This document shows positions 1-6,605 of a DNA stretch of 14,936 nucleotides, piece by piece. Position numbers and translations under genes: made by a program. The stretch's first letter is position 1; the number at the start of each line of letters is the position of its first letter. Under the pieces are notes generated by a model that searched no databases, was not told the DNA's origin, and saw nothing but the letters and a program-made list of their open reading frames with translations. Origin of the DNA: JBLNBU01 sp050260215 (GTDB lineage: Bacteria; Pseudomonadota; Alphaproteobacteria; Rhodospirillales; Magnetospirillaceae); assembly GCA_050260215.1 (NCBI GenBank), contig JBLNBU010000032.1:1-14936 (forward strand), written 5' to 3'.

Positions 1-2
1 GG

Positions 3-233
3 ACGCCGAGATGGCGCTGCAGGTCGGCCGAGGCGCACGGCTCGGGCGACATCAGCTCCATGGCCCTGGGCCGTATGTCCATGGCCGCCTGGGCCATCCT
101 GTGGATGGCTTGGCGCTCGGAGGTCAGCAGCGTGAACGGGTTCTGGGGCGCGCTTGCCGCCCCGGTGGTATTCGCTGCGGTGTTTGCCGACTTCCCGATC
201 GTGCGGGGCTGGGCATTGTCCTGGAAGAGGTAG
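3..233 (+). CDS. C-terminal end of a putative small membrane protein (partial)
   Basis: The frame is open from the left edge of the window to a TAG at 231-233, giving 76 visible residues. Two hydrophobic stretches are visible, around MSMAAWAILWMAW and FWGALAAPVVFAAVFA, separated by a short polar segment, and the chain ends with basic residues (LSWKR). This looks like two membrane segments. An internal ATG at 60 would give a stand-alone protein of 57 residues, but no convincing ribosome binding site precedes it, so a larger protein cut by the window edge is equally possible. I do not recognise the family. It converges on the Tc-like gene with only 13 bases between the two stop codons. A competing frame from 11 to 373 runs into that gene and lacks any domain character. 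Confidence 0.4.
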   Translation, partial: TPRWRCRSAEAHGSGDISSMALGRMSMAAWAILWMAWRSEVSSVNGFWGALAAPVVFAAVFADFPIVRGWALSWKR

Positions 234-246
234 AGTCCGCTCATGG

Positions 247-2661
247 TCAGTGCCCCAGGTCGCGAATGGCGGAACCGGCGAATTCCAGCACGATGCCGGT
301 CAATCCGCTGAGATCGACGTCGTCGACGGCGATCTGCCACTGGCTGAACGGCGTCGGCTGGAACAGGCAGTAGCGGGTCTCGACCTCGACCGAGCCGTCC
401 AGCTGGATCGACGAATCGGCCGCCATCGGCCCCTGGTAGCGGAACGACCGCTGCATGGGCGCGGCATTGAACGAGAAGGTCTGGCCGCCCAGGCGGTCCT
501 GGAAGTAGCCGGCGGTGCTGATGTCGACGGTGACGGGCGCGGCGTCGGCCGGCACGCCCTTCAGCCACACCCGCATGGTGTTGAGGCGCACCCGGCCCAG
601 CCCGCGGAAGGCCGGCTCGTTCATGCCGATGGTGACCACCGCCTTGCGCTGGCTGCGCAGGGCGGCGACCACCCCGGCATAGCCGGGAGTGTTCTCGTCG
701 ATGACGATCTTCAGGTGGGCGAAGTCCTGGGGCGGCGACTTGAAGCTGCTGAGCGCCTCGCCGTATTCCTGCTGGATCCGCGCCAGGTCGTCCTTCAGCT
801 GCGAGATCGGCGTGATCATCGACGGCTTGACGCTGGACGGCCTGAGCGCCCAGTAGCGATAGGCATTGGCATAGGCGGCCACCGCCAGGAACAGCCACAG
901 CCGCATGCTGAGCTGGCGGGCGAAGAAGATGTCGCCCAGCGCCGCCGCCGCCGAGGCGTCGTCGGACTGCTTGCCCAGATAGGTCTGGATGCGCGCCTGC
1001 TGCAAGGTATCGACCTTCTGCTGCAGGGTCAGGCGCAGCACCTCCTGCGCGGCGGCCACCGACGCCTGCTGCGCCGCTATCGAGGACTTCGAGTAGATGG
1101 CGAGCTTGGTCATGGCGTCCAGGTACTCCTGGGCGCCGTCGACGCCGCCGTCGATGGGCGCCTTCATCATCGAGGTGAAGTCGACCACGAAGGCGTCCCA
1201 GTCGGCGTCGCCGGTCTGCTGGGGATTGGTCGGCATGTCGACCTTGGCCAGGGCCTGGGCGTCGTTGGACGCCTCGATGGCGTTGATGATCTGCGGCAGG
1301 GTCTCGAACAGCTTGGCGGTCAGCTCGACCTGGTCCTTGATCTTGCCCAGTTCCTTGGCCGCGCCGCCGATGGCCTTGGAAATGGTTTCCATCGCCCCGC
1401 TGATCTTCTCGGCAGCCTTGGCCGCGGTGCCGGCCGCCTCTACGGCCTTGGCGGCCTTGGCGGCCTCCTCCCCGGCCTTGGCTGCCTTGGCGGCCTCCTC
1501 GCCGGCCTTGGCAGCACCTTCGACGGCCTTGCCGGCCTCGGGAGCGGCGGCGCCCTCGGTGGCGCAGACCGCTGCCACCGACGCGATGACCGAGGTGATG
1601 GCGCCGATGATCTCGAAGGCGGCCTCGATCGCCTTTTCGCGCGCCCAGATCTTGATCGCGTAGTCGAAGGTGATGGCGGCGTTATCGCTCGCCGCCCTCT
1701 GCTGGGTGACGGCGAAGCCGGCGGTGATCACCGCCGACTGGCTGTCGGCATAGTTCTGGTTGGCCTGGTCCAGCAGCTTGGCGTTGAACTCGGCGGTGTC
1801 GGCGTAATGGTCCAGCATCAGCTTGGCGGCGTCGGCGCGGGCCTTGGCGTCGTCGGCCTTGCCGGCATAGACCTGGTACTGGGTCTCGTAGGCCATGGCG
1901 GCGTCGGCGAAGGCCTGGGCCTGGCGCTCGTACAGGTCCTTGGACAGGTAAGGCACGAACACGGCGGTGCCGTCATTGGCCCGCAGGGCGGCGATCAGGC
2001 CGGCGGCCTGGGCATGCAGGTCGGTGGCCTCGTCGACGCCCGAGGTCACCCGGTAGACATAGGCGAACATCTCGCCCGCCACCGCCGGCTGGGTGTCGAA
2101 GCAGGCGGTGCCGTACTGCAGGATGGCCGTCAGCGACCGCCGCAGCGGGGTGTCCCAGTCGAAGGACGCCTGCAGGGCCGGAATGGTGACCTGCGACGTG
2201 GTGCCGCCGTCGACGGTGATGCCGGCACCGACGAAGCCGTCGGGCGGCGTCAGGTCGACGCTGCGCTGGCCGGCCTGGTCGGTGATGGTGACGGTCAGGG
2301 GGGCGGTCCACGCCTGGGCGACGAAGAACAGCCCGGCATCGGTGGCACCGGTGAAGTCGACGGTGATCGGGGCCTGGTATTCGATGCGGCGGGCGGCGAT
2401 GGTCAGGCCGCCTTGGGCAAGGGCCAGCGAGACGGGGACGTCGATGCGCACCACGTCGGCAAACAGGGTGATCAGGGCGCCGTCGCAGCCGGCCGTTTTG
2501 GCCTTGGCCAGCACGTCGGCCAGCGACAGGTACAGGTCGCTGACCACCGCGCCCTTGGGGCGGAAGTCGTAGACCGGGCGGAACGGGATGCTGCCGCCCA
2601 GGGCGGTGGTGCGATAAAAGGCGGGCCAGTCGCTGGGCGTGGCCGTGGTCAGGGCATTCAT
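247..2661 (-). CDS. Large alpha-helical pore-forming/Tc-toxin A C-terminal-like protein (putative)
   Basis: 804 residues, no signal peptide. Residues 1-200 look beta-rich. Residues 238-350 are long Ala/Lys/Asp/Glu-rich helices. Residues 348-366 are strongly hydrophobic (IIGAITSVIASVAAV), followed by an Ala/Lys/Glu repeat (378-416), a second amphipathic stretch (417-463), more coiled coil (510-640), and a beta-rich C-terminus (650-804). The order helix, hydrophobic hairpin, helix, FARQLSMRLWLFLAVAAYA segment, then beta-sandwich ending in RYCLFQPTPFSQWQIAVDD and a GIVLEFAGSAI strand recalls the pore-forming and TcB-binding end of Tc-toxin A subunits; this is my reading of the pattern, not a search result. 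TcA proteins are usually far longer, so the shell and receptor parts are absent. I chose ATG 2661 because GAGG lies 7 bases upstream; ATG 2667 would be only one base from it, and ATG 2736 lies inside the upstream gene. Forms a probable operon with the upstream toxin-like gene (52-base gap). A structural or unrelated surface protein remains possible. Confidence 0.5.
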   Translation of the reverse strand: MNALTTATPSDWPAFYRTTALGGSIPFRPVYDFRPKGAVVSDLYLSLADVLAKAKTAGCDGALITLFADVVRIDVPVSLALAQGGLTIAARRIEYQAPITVDFTGATDAGLFFVAQAWTAPLTVTITDQAGQRSVDLTPPDGFVGAGITVDGGTTSQVTIPALQASFDWDTPLRRSLTAILQYGTACFDTQPAVAGEMFAYVYRVTSGVDEATDLHAQAAGLIAALRANDGTAVFVPYLSKDLYERQAQAFADAAMAYETQYQVYAGKADDAKARADAAKLMLDHYADTAEFNAKLLDQANQNYADSQSAVITAGFAVTQQRAASDNAAITFDYAIKIWAREKAIEAAFEIIGAITSVIASVAAVCATEGAAAPEAGKAVEGAAKAGEEAAKAAKAGEEAAKAAKAVEAAGTAAKAAEKISGAMETISKAIGGAAKELGKIKDQVELTAKLFETLPQIINAIEASNDAQALAKVDMPTNPQQTGDADWDAFVVDFTSMMKAPIDGGVDGAQEYLDAMTKLAIYSKSSIAAQQASVAAAQEVLRLTLQQKVDTLQQARIQTYLGKQSDDASAAAALGDIFFARQLSMRLWLFLAVAAYANAYRYWALRPSSVKPSMITPISQLKDDLARIQQEYGEALSSFKSPPQDFAHLKIVIDENTPGYAGVVAALRSQRKAVVTIGMNEPAFRGLGRVRLNTMRVWLKGVPADAAPVTVDISTAGYFQDRLGGQTFSFNAAPMQRSFRYQGPMAADSSIQLDGSVEVETRYCLFQPTPFSQWQIAVDDVDLSGLTGIVLEFAGSAIRDLGH
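1443..1532 (-). repeat. 30-base tandem repeat encoding Ala/Lys/Glu decapeptides
   Basis: Units at 1443-1472 and 1473-1502 differ at only two of 30 bases, and a more diverged third copy follows at 1503-1532. The repeat is in frame and encodes AKAGEEAAKA-type decapeptides just after the hydrophobic segment of the Tc-like protein (about residues 378-407). It could arise by in-frame duplication and vary in copy number between strains. Confidence 0.75.
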
Positions 2662-2713
2662 GGTCATGCCTCGTGGTATCGAGTGAAGATCGGCAGGAGG
2701 TGGAAGGCGGTCG

Positions 2714-3904
2714 TCAGGCCGCCTTGGGAACGCCAAAGGCGTTGGGATCGGCTGCCAGCTTCGCCTTGACCTCGTTCAGTTCGAGGAATTCCACGAACGC
2801 ATTGACCCGGAACTGGTCTGCGCCTGCAGCCAGGTCCTGCCACTCCTGGATCGCTTCCTTGATGCCCAGCTTCTGGATGAAGCGCGGCATGCCGGAGATG
2901 TCCTTGTCGATGGTGGCGACGATCAGGTCGATGTCCTTGGCCAGGGCGGTCCAGATGCCCTTCATCTTCTGGACCACCGGCAGCGCGTCGTTGAGGCTGG
3001 CGATGATGCCGTCCAGGCTCTTGTCCACCAGGTCGAGGTCGTGCGACAGCACGAGGGCGCTGCGCAGCCGCTCCTGGGCGCCGGCCAGCTTGTCCTGGTA
3101 CTCGTGGACGTGATCCAGCGCATCCTGGGCCCGCTTGCCGTAGACGCCGGCGACCACCGCCGCGGCGATGGTGCCAACCGGGAACACCCAGGCATAGGTG
3201 GCGCTGGTGCAGGCGATGGTGACGTCCTTGCGGTATTCGTCGTTGAAATGGTCGATCAGGTCCGTGTCGTCCTGGATCTCGGTCCGGTACTGGGTGATCA
3301 GGCCCTGCTCGCCGTCGTATTCCTGCTTGTACTTGTCAAGAATCGGGGACAGCGTTGCCTTATCCTTGGTGGTCTGGTCGATGAAGTCGTTGATCTCGTC
3401 GCGGACCTTGTCGGCATCGGCCGCGAAATCCACGGCCGTCTGTCGCAGATTGGCCAGCACGTCCTTGAAATCGTTGGGGTCGGTGGCCTGGAGCAGCCCC
3501 GCGTAGAAGATCGGCGCCTTGTCGCGGCCGTATTCTGCCAGGCTGCCGGCCAGGTTGACGGTGTCGGGCAGGGTGGTCTTGCGAAAATCGGCACAGTGGT
3601 CCTGCACCTGCTTGTAGGCGGCCCACAGGTCGGCGAACTTGTCGGCGTCCTCCTGGGCGATGCCCATCTTGACCACCGCGTCGGCGGGGCTGGTGGACAG
3701 TTCCATGCCGGACTTCAGGTAGCACTGCAGCGAGTGCCAGCTTTCCTGCGACATGAAGAACGGCGAATTCGGGTCCGGCTTCACGTTCGGCGCCAGGGAC
3801 GGCGTGGTGCCGTCGGCCGGCTGCGCGGTGTCGGCGCCCGCCGGAGCCGGAGTCGGAGCAGCCGGAGTCTGCGCGGCGTCGGCCGCGGTGGTGGTATCGG
3901 TCAT
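2714..3904 (-). CDS. Putative ClyA/HBL/XaxA-type alpha-pore-forming toxin component
   Basis: 396 residues. The first 46 or so are a low-complexity Ala/Pro/Thr linker without a signal peptide. Residues 75-225 are long amphipathic helices. A single hydrophobic stretch, about 229-255 (YAWVFPVGTIAAAVVAGVYG), sits between two long coiled-coil helices (185-228 and 256-335). The latter contains VVQKMKGIWTALAKDID, which resembles the Q-x-x-W segment of HBL/Nhe and Xax proteins. Length and layout (helix bundle, hydrophobic tongue in mid-chain, long return helix) fit the ClyA superfamily: ClyA about 300 residues, HBL/Nhe/XaxA about 370-440. In those families the hydrophobic tongue inserts into the target membrane, often with one or two partner proteins. 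ATG 3904 is chosen because a GGGGGG tract lies 7 bases upstream; the longer frame from 4072 crosses the regulatory region. First gene of a probable two-gene operon. The family call rests on architecture; a membrane-remodelling helical protein is an alternative. Confidence 0.5.
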   Translation of the reverse strand: MTDTTTAADAAQTPAAPTPAPAGADTAQPADGTTPSLAPNVKPDPNSPFFMSQESWHSLQCYLKSGMELSTSPADAVVKMGIAQEDADKFADLWAAYKQVQDHCADFRKTTLPDTVNLAGSLAEYGRDKAPIFYAGLLQATDPNDFKDVLANLRQTAVDFAADADKVRDEINDFIDQTTKDKATLSPILDKYKQEYDGEQGLITQYRTEIQDDTDLIDHFNDEYRKDVTIACTSATYAWVFPVGTIAAAVVAGVYGKRAQDALDHVHEYQDKLAGAQERLRSALVLSHDLDLVDKSLDGIIASLNDALPVVQKMKGIWTALAKDIDLIVATIDKDISGMPRFIQKLGIKEAIQEWQDLAAGADQFRVNAFVEFLELNEVKAKLAADPNAFGVPKAA

Positions 3905-3928
3905 CTGGTTTCCCCCCAATTGGTCCAT

Positions 3929-3994
3929 GGATACCGTTGCAAAGACCATACGGCCAACACCGTATCGGTATCCCCTTGTATCGGCGATGATACC
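3929..3994. promoter_or_regulatory. Cluster of GTATCGG / GGATACC elements upstream of the toxin-like operon
   Basis: GGATACCG (3929-3936) and CGGTATCC (3966-3973) form a perfect 8-base inverted repeat. GTATCGG occurs as a direct repeat at 3962-3968 and 3979-3985, 17 bases apart, and GATACC recurs at 3989-3994. The cluster lies 25-90 bases upstream of the ATG at 3904 in AT-richer DNA than the flanking genes. This is what an operator with several half-sites looks like. I could not find a convincing -35/-10 pair for the operon, so the relation to a promoter is inferred. Confidence 0.45.
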
Positions 3995-4065
3995 AAAAAG
4001 TGTAGAAACGCGAACCAACAATTTGGGAAAATAGCAAAGGCATGGCGCATGTCGCCGTGCGCACG

Positions 4066-4080
4066 TTGACACTTGGTCAA
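4066..4080. promoter_or_regulatory. TTGAC-N5-GTCAA inverted repeat
   Basis: A perfect 5-base inverted repeat with a 5-base spacer, 162-176 bases upstream of the toxin-like start codon. The half-sites match those of FNR/DNR-type regulators, but those normally have a 4-base spacer, so binding by such a protein is doubtful. Confidence 0.2.
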
Positions 4081-4086
4081 TGCGCG

Positions 4087-4116
4087 TAAAAATTAGGGGT
4101 GAGGAGAGGCGCCCCT
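4087..4116 (-). terminator. Possible Rho-independent terminator of the alpha/beta hydrolase gene
   Basis: Read on the - strand, AGGGG (4116-4112) and CCCCT (4099-4095) can form a 5-base stem with a 12-base loop, followed at once by AATTTTTA (4094-4087). The first base of the stem is the last base of the hydrolase stop codon. The T tract is good but the stem is short, so efficiency is uncertain. It would insulate the toxin-like operon downstream. Confidence 0.4.
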
Positions 4117-4961
4117 CAGGCGAGGAAGGCGCGCAGCTGGGCCAGCTGGTCGGGGGTGTTCAGTGCCGGCGCGTGGCCGCAGCCATCGACCGTGACCAGC
4201 CGGGCCTTGGGGCCGCGCCGGGTCATCTCGTCGGCGGTCTCGGCCAGCAGCAGGTCGGAGGTGGCGCCGCGCAGGCACAAGGTGGGGCAGGCGATGACGT
4301 CATAGACCGGCCACAGGTCCATGGGCGCCGCGGTGGCCTCGGCGAACACGCGCATCACCGCCGGGTCGTAGTGCACGGTCAGGCTGCCGTCGTCGCGCCG
4401 CCGCGACGAGGTCTCGGCCATCAGCCGCCACTCGGCGTCGGACAGGGCGCCGAAGGGGGCGTAGACGAAGCGCAGGAAGGCCTCCATCTCGGCCATGGTG
4501 GCAAACGCCGGGACCTGGCCCACATAGGCGCGGATGCGCTCGACCGCCTCGTGGTTCAGCACCGGGCCGATGTCGTTGAGCACCAGGCGCTCCATGCGCC
4601 CGGCCAGCGGCCCGGCGGCGGCCAGCATGCCGACCAGCCCGCCCATGCTGGTGCCGACCCAGCGCACCCGGTCGATGCCCAGCTTGTCCAGCATCTCGAC
4701 CGCGTGGCCCACATAGGCCGGCACCGTGTAGTCCTGCTCGGGGGCCTTGGACCACGCCGACAGCCCGCGGCCGATGGTGTCGGGGCAGATCACCCGAAAG
4801 CCGTCGGCCAGCGCGCGCGCCGCGGTGTCGAAGTCGCGGCAGGTGCGCGCCAGGCCGTGCCACATGACCAGGGCGGGGGCATCCTCGGCCCCCCAGTCCA
4901 GCAGGTGGACCTCGTGGCCGCCAAGCGTGAGGTAGCGCGACCGAGCCGGTGCCGAAGTCAT
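4116..4961 (-). CDS. Alpha/beta-fold hydrolase
   Basis: 281 residues, a normal length for the alpha/beta hydrolase fold family. It shows the oxyanion segment WHGLART (His35-Gly36), the PDTIGRGLS strand-loop (61-68), the nucleophile elbow GTSMGG with Ser105, a probable acid Asp236 in RGATSDLL, and the catalytic His263 in GCGHAP. The triad is therefore complete and the enzyme should be an active esterase, lyase or C-C hydrolase; the substrate cannot be read from the sequence. No signal peptide, so cytoplasmic. ATG 4961 is preferred because the protein then begins just before the first conserved strand; the in-frame ATG at 5033 would add 24 residues of no domain character over the divergent promoter region. 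The candidate Shine-Dalgarno GGAAAGGG is about 11 bases upstream, rather far. Divergent from the aldehyde dehydrogenase gene. Confidence 0.85.
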   Translation of the reverse strand: MTSAPARSRYLTLGGHEVHLLDWGAEDAPALVMWHGLARTCRDFDTAARALADGFRVICPDTIGRGLSAWSKAPEQDYTVPAYVGHAVEMLDKLGIDRVRWVGTSMGGLVGMLAAAGPLAGRMERLVLNDIGPVLNHEAVERIRAYVGQVPAFATMAEMEAFLRFVYAPFGALSDAEWRLMAETSSRRRDDGSLTVHYDPAVMRVFAEATAAPMDLWPVYDVIACPTLCLRGATSDLLLAETADEMTRRGPKARLVTVDGCGHAPALNTPDQLAQLRAFLA

Positions 4962-5047
4962 CGCGGTGCATGCCCTTTCCGTTGCCGTCGCGGCTGAGTA
5001 TATCTTGGCGGACCCGATCTTTCTCCCATCCAATGGAAGCCCGCCCC
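4962..5047. promoter_or_regulatory. Divergent intergenic region between hydrolase and aldehyde dehydrogenase
   Basis: The 86-base gap must hold promoters for both genes. An AT-rich core at 4997-5004 reads as TATATC on the + strand (4999-5004) and TATACT on the - strand (5002-4997), each a plausible -10. The best + strand -35 at 17-base spacing is TTTCCG (4976-4981), a poor match; no good - strand -35 is seen. Overlapping -10 elements would make the two transcription units compete. Confidence 0.3.
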
Positions 5048-6505
5048 ATGCTGTCGCTCTCCGATCCGTCGCTGCTGAAAGTCAAAGCCTACGTGGATGG
5101 CGCCTGGATCGACGCCCGCTCGGGCGCCACCTTCGCGGTGACCAATCCCGCCGACGGCTCGGAACTGGCCCGGGTCGCCGCCCTGGGTACGGCCGAGACC
5201 CGCGCCGCCATCGATGCCGCCGAGCGCGCCTTCCCCGCCTGGCGCCGCAAGCCGGCCAAGGAGCGCGCCGCCATCCTGCGCCGCTGGTACGACCTGATCC
5301 TGGCCGCCCAGGACGACCTGGCCCGGCTGATGACGGCCGAGCAGGGCAAGCCGCTGGCCGAAGCCAAGGGCGAGGTGGTCTATGGCGCCGCCTTCATCGA
5401 GTGGTTCGCCGAGGAGGCCAAGCGCGTCTACGGCGACGTCATCCCCGAGAACGCGCCCGGCCGCAAGCTGGTGGTGACCAAGGAGCCCGTCGGCGTGGTC
5501 GCCGCCATCACCCCGTGGAACTTCCCCAACGCCATGATCACCCGCAAATGCGCGCCGGCGCTGGCCGCCGGCTGCACCGTGGTGGTCAAGCCGGCCGAGG
5601 ACACCCCGCTGTCGGCCCTGGCCCTGGCCGAACTGGCCGAGCGCGCCGGCATCCCCAAGGGCGTCTTCAATGTGGTCACCGCGCTGGACCCGGCCGAGGT
5701 GGGGGGCGAGCTGACCGCCAATCCCAAGGTGCGCAAGCTGTCGTTCACCGGCTCGACCGAGGTGGGCAAGCTGCTGATGAAGCAATGCGCCGACACCATG
5801 AAGAAGGTCAGCTTCGAGCTGGGCGGCAACGCCCCCTTCATCGTCTTCGACGACGCCGACCTGGACGCCGCGGTCAAGGGAGCGGTGGCCTCCAAGTACC
5901 GCAACACCGGCCAGACCTGCGTCTGCGCCAACCGGCTGCTGGTCCAGGACGGCGTCTACGACGCCTTCGTCGGCCGCCTGGCCGAAGCGGTGGCGCAACT
6001 GAAGGTAGGGCCGGGGCTTTCCGGCGACACCCAGCAGGGGCCGCTGATCAACGCCCAGGCCGTCGACAAGGTCGAGCGCCACATCGCCGATGCGCTGGCC
6101 AAGGGCGCCCGGGTGATCATGGGCGGCAGGCGCCATGCCCTGGGCGGCACCTTCTTCGAGCCCACCATTCTGGCCGACGTCACCGACGACATGCTGTGCA
6201 CCCGCGAGGAGACCTTCGGCCCGGTGGCCCCCATCGTCCGCTTCCGCACCGAGGACGAGGCGGTGCGCATCGCCAACGACACCCAGTACGGCCTGGCCGC
6301 CTATTTCTTCTCGCGCGATGTCGGCCGGGTGTGGCGGGTGGCCGACGCCCTGGAATACGGCATCGTCGGCATCAACGAAGGCATCATCTCGACCGAGGTC
6401 GCCCCCTTCGGCGGCATGAAGGAATCCGGCATCGGCCGCGAGGGTTCGAAATACGGCATCGAGGAGTTCCTCGAGGTCAAGTACCTGTGCATGGGCGGGC
6501 TCTGA
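5048..6505 (+). CDS. gabD: NAD(P)-dependent succinate-semialdehyde dehydrogenase family protein
   Basis: 485 residues, matching the roughly 480-residue GabD type of the aldehyde dehydrogenase superfamily. The cofactor-site segment ITPWNFP (Asn158) is followed by VVVKPAE (Lys181), FTGSTEVGK (233-241), the general base Glu257 in FELGGN, and the nucleophile Cys291 in NTGQTCVCANR. The second cysteine two residues on (Cys293) is typical of succinate-semialdehyde dehydrogenases. The C-terminal EEFLEVKYL segment also fits. The family oxidises succinate semialdehyde to succinate in the GABA shunt; glutarate or other semialdehydes are possible, since no gabT lies nearby. The start at ATG 5048 is supported by GGAAG 8 bases upstream; ATG 5033 in the same frame lacks a ribosome site. 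Cytoplasmic. The histidine kinase gene follows after 100 bases in the same direction. Confidence 0.9.
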   Translation: MLSLSDPSLLKVKAYVDGAWIDARSGATFAVTNPADGSELARVAALGTAETRAAIDAAERAFPAWRRKPAKERAAILRRWYDLILAAQDDLARLMTAEQGKPLAEAKGEVVYGAAFIEWFAEEAKRVYGDVIPENAPGRKLVVTKEPVGVVAAITPWNFPNAMITRKCAPALAAGCTVVVKPAEDTPLSALALAELAERAGIPKGVFNVVTALDPAEVGGELTANPKVRKLSFTGSTEVGKLLMKQCADTMKKVSFELGGNAPFIVFDDADLDAAVKGAVASKYRNTGQTCVCANRLLVQDGVYDAFVGRLAEAVAQLKVGPGLSGDTQQGPLINAQAVDKVERHIADALAKGARVIMGGRRHALGGTFFEPTILADVTDDMLCTREETFGPVAPIVRFRTEDEAVRIANDTQYGLAAYFFSRDVGRVWRVADALEYGIVGINEGIISTEVAPFGGMKESGIGREGSKYGIEEFLEVKYLCMGGL

Positions 6506-6552
6506 CAAGGCGGCGGGTCAAAGATAATCGGCCGTGCCGCATTCGCCTTGCG

Positions 6553-6581
6553 TTGCGGGTTTAAAAACCGATGGCTATTCT
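6553..6581 (+). promoter_or_regulatory. Possible promoter of the histidine kinase gene
   Basis: TTGCGG (6553-6558) and TATTCT (6576-6581) are separated by 17 bases and lie 25 bases upstream of the kinase ATG. The region between (GGGTTTAAAAACC) is AT-rich and partly palindromic. Matches to the sigma-70 consensus are 3/6 and 4/6, so this is only suggestive. No terminator is visible after the dehydrogenase gene, so read-through is possible. Confidence 0.3.
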
Positions 6582-6605
6582 ACCCCCTGGTATGCGGGGG
6601 AATGG

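Noticed and set aside
1097..1663. 188-codon Ala/Ser-rich + strand frame
   Set aside because: It is the reverse reading of the Ala/Lys/Glu repeat and helix region of the Tc-like gene; its apparent repeats are explained by that repeat.
154..2769. 871-codon open frame on the + strand opposite the Tc-like gene
   Set aside because: High-GC antisense shadow: composition dominated by Gly/Arg/Leu/Val/His with no domain motif, and it runs over the boundary of two well-supported - strand genes.
4958..6508. 516-codon - strand frame opposite the aldehyde dehydrogenase
   Set aside because: The + strand protein has a complete ALDH active site; the opposite frame is His/Gly/Gln-rich with no recognisable fold.
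6584..6602. CCCCC...GGGGG stem upstream of the histidine kinase as a terminator of the dehydrogenase gene
   Set aside because: Only 5 pairs with no T tract, and it overlaps the kinase ribosome binding site; more likely just the G-rich Shine-Dalgarno tract.
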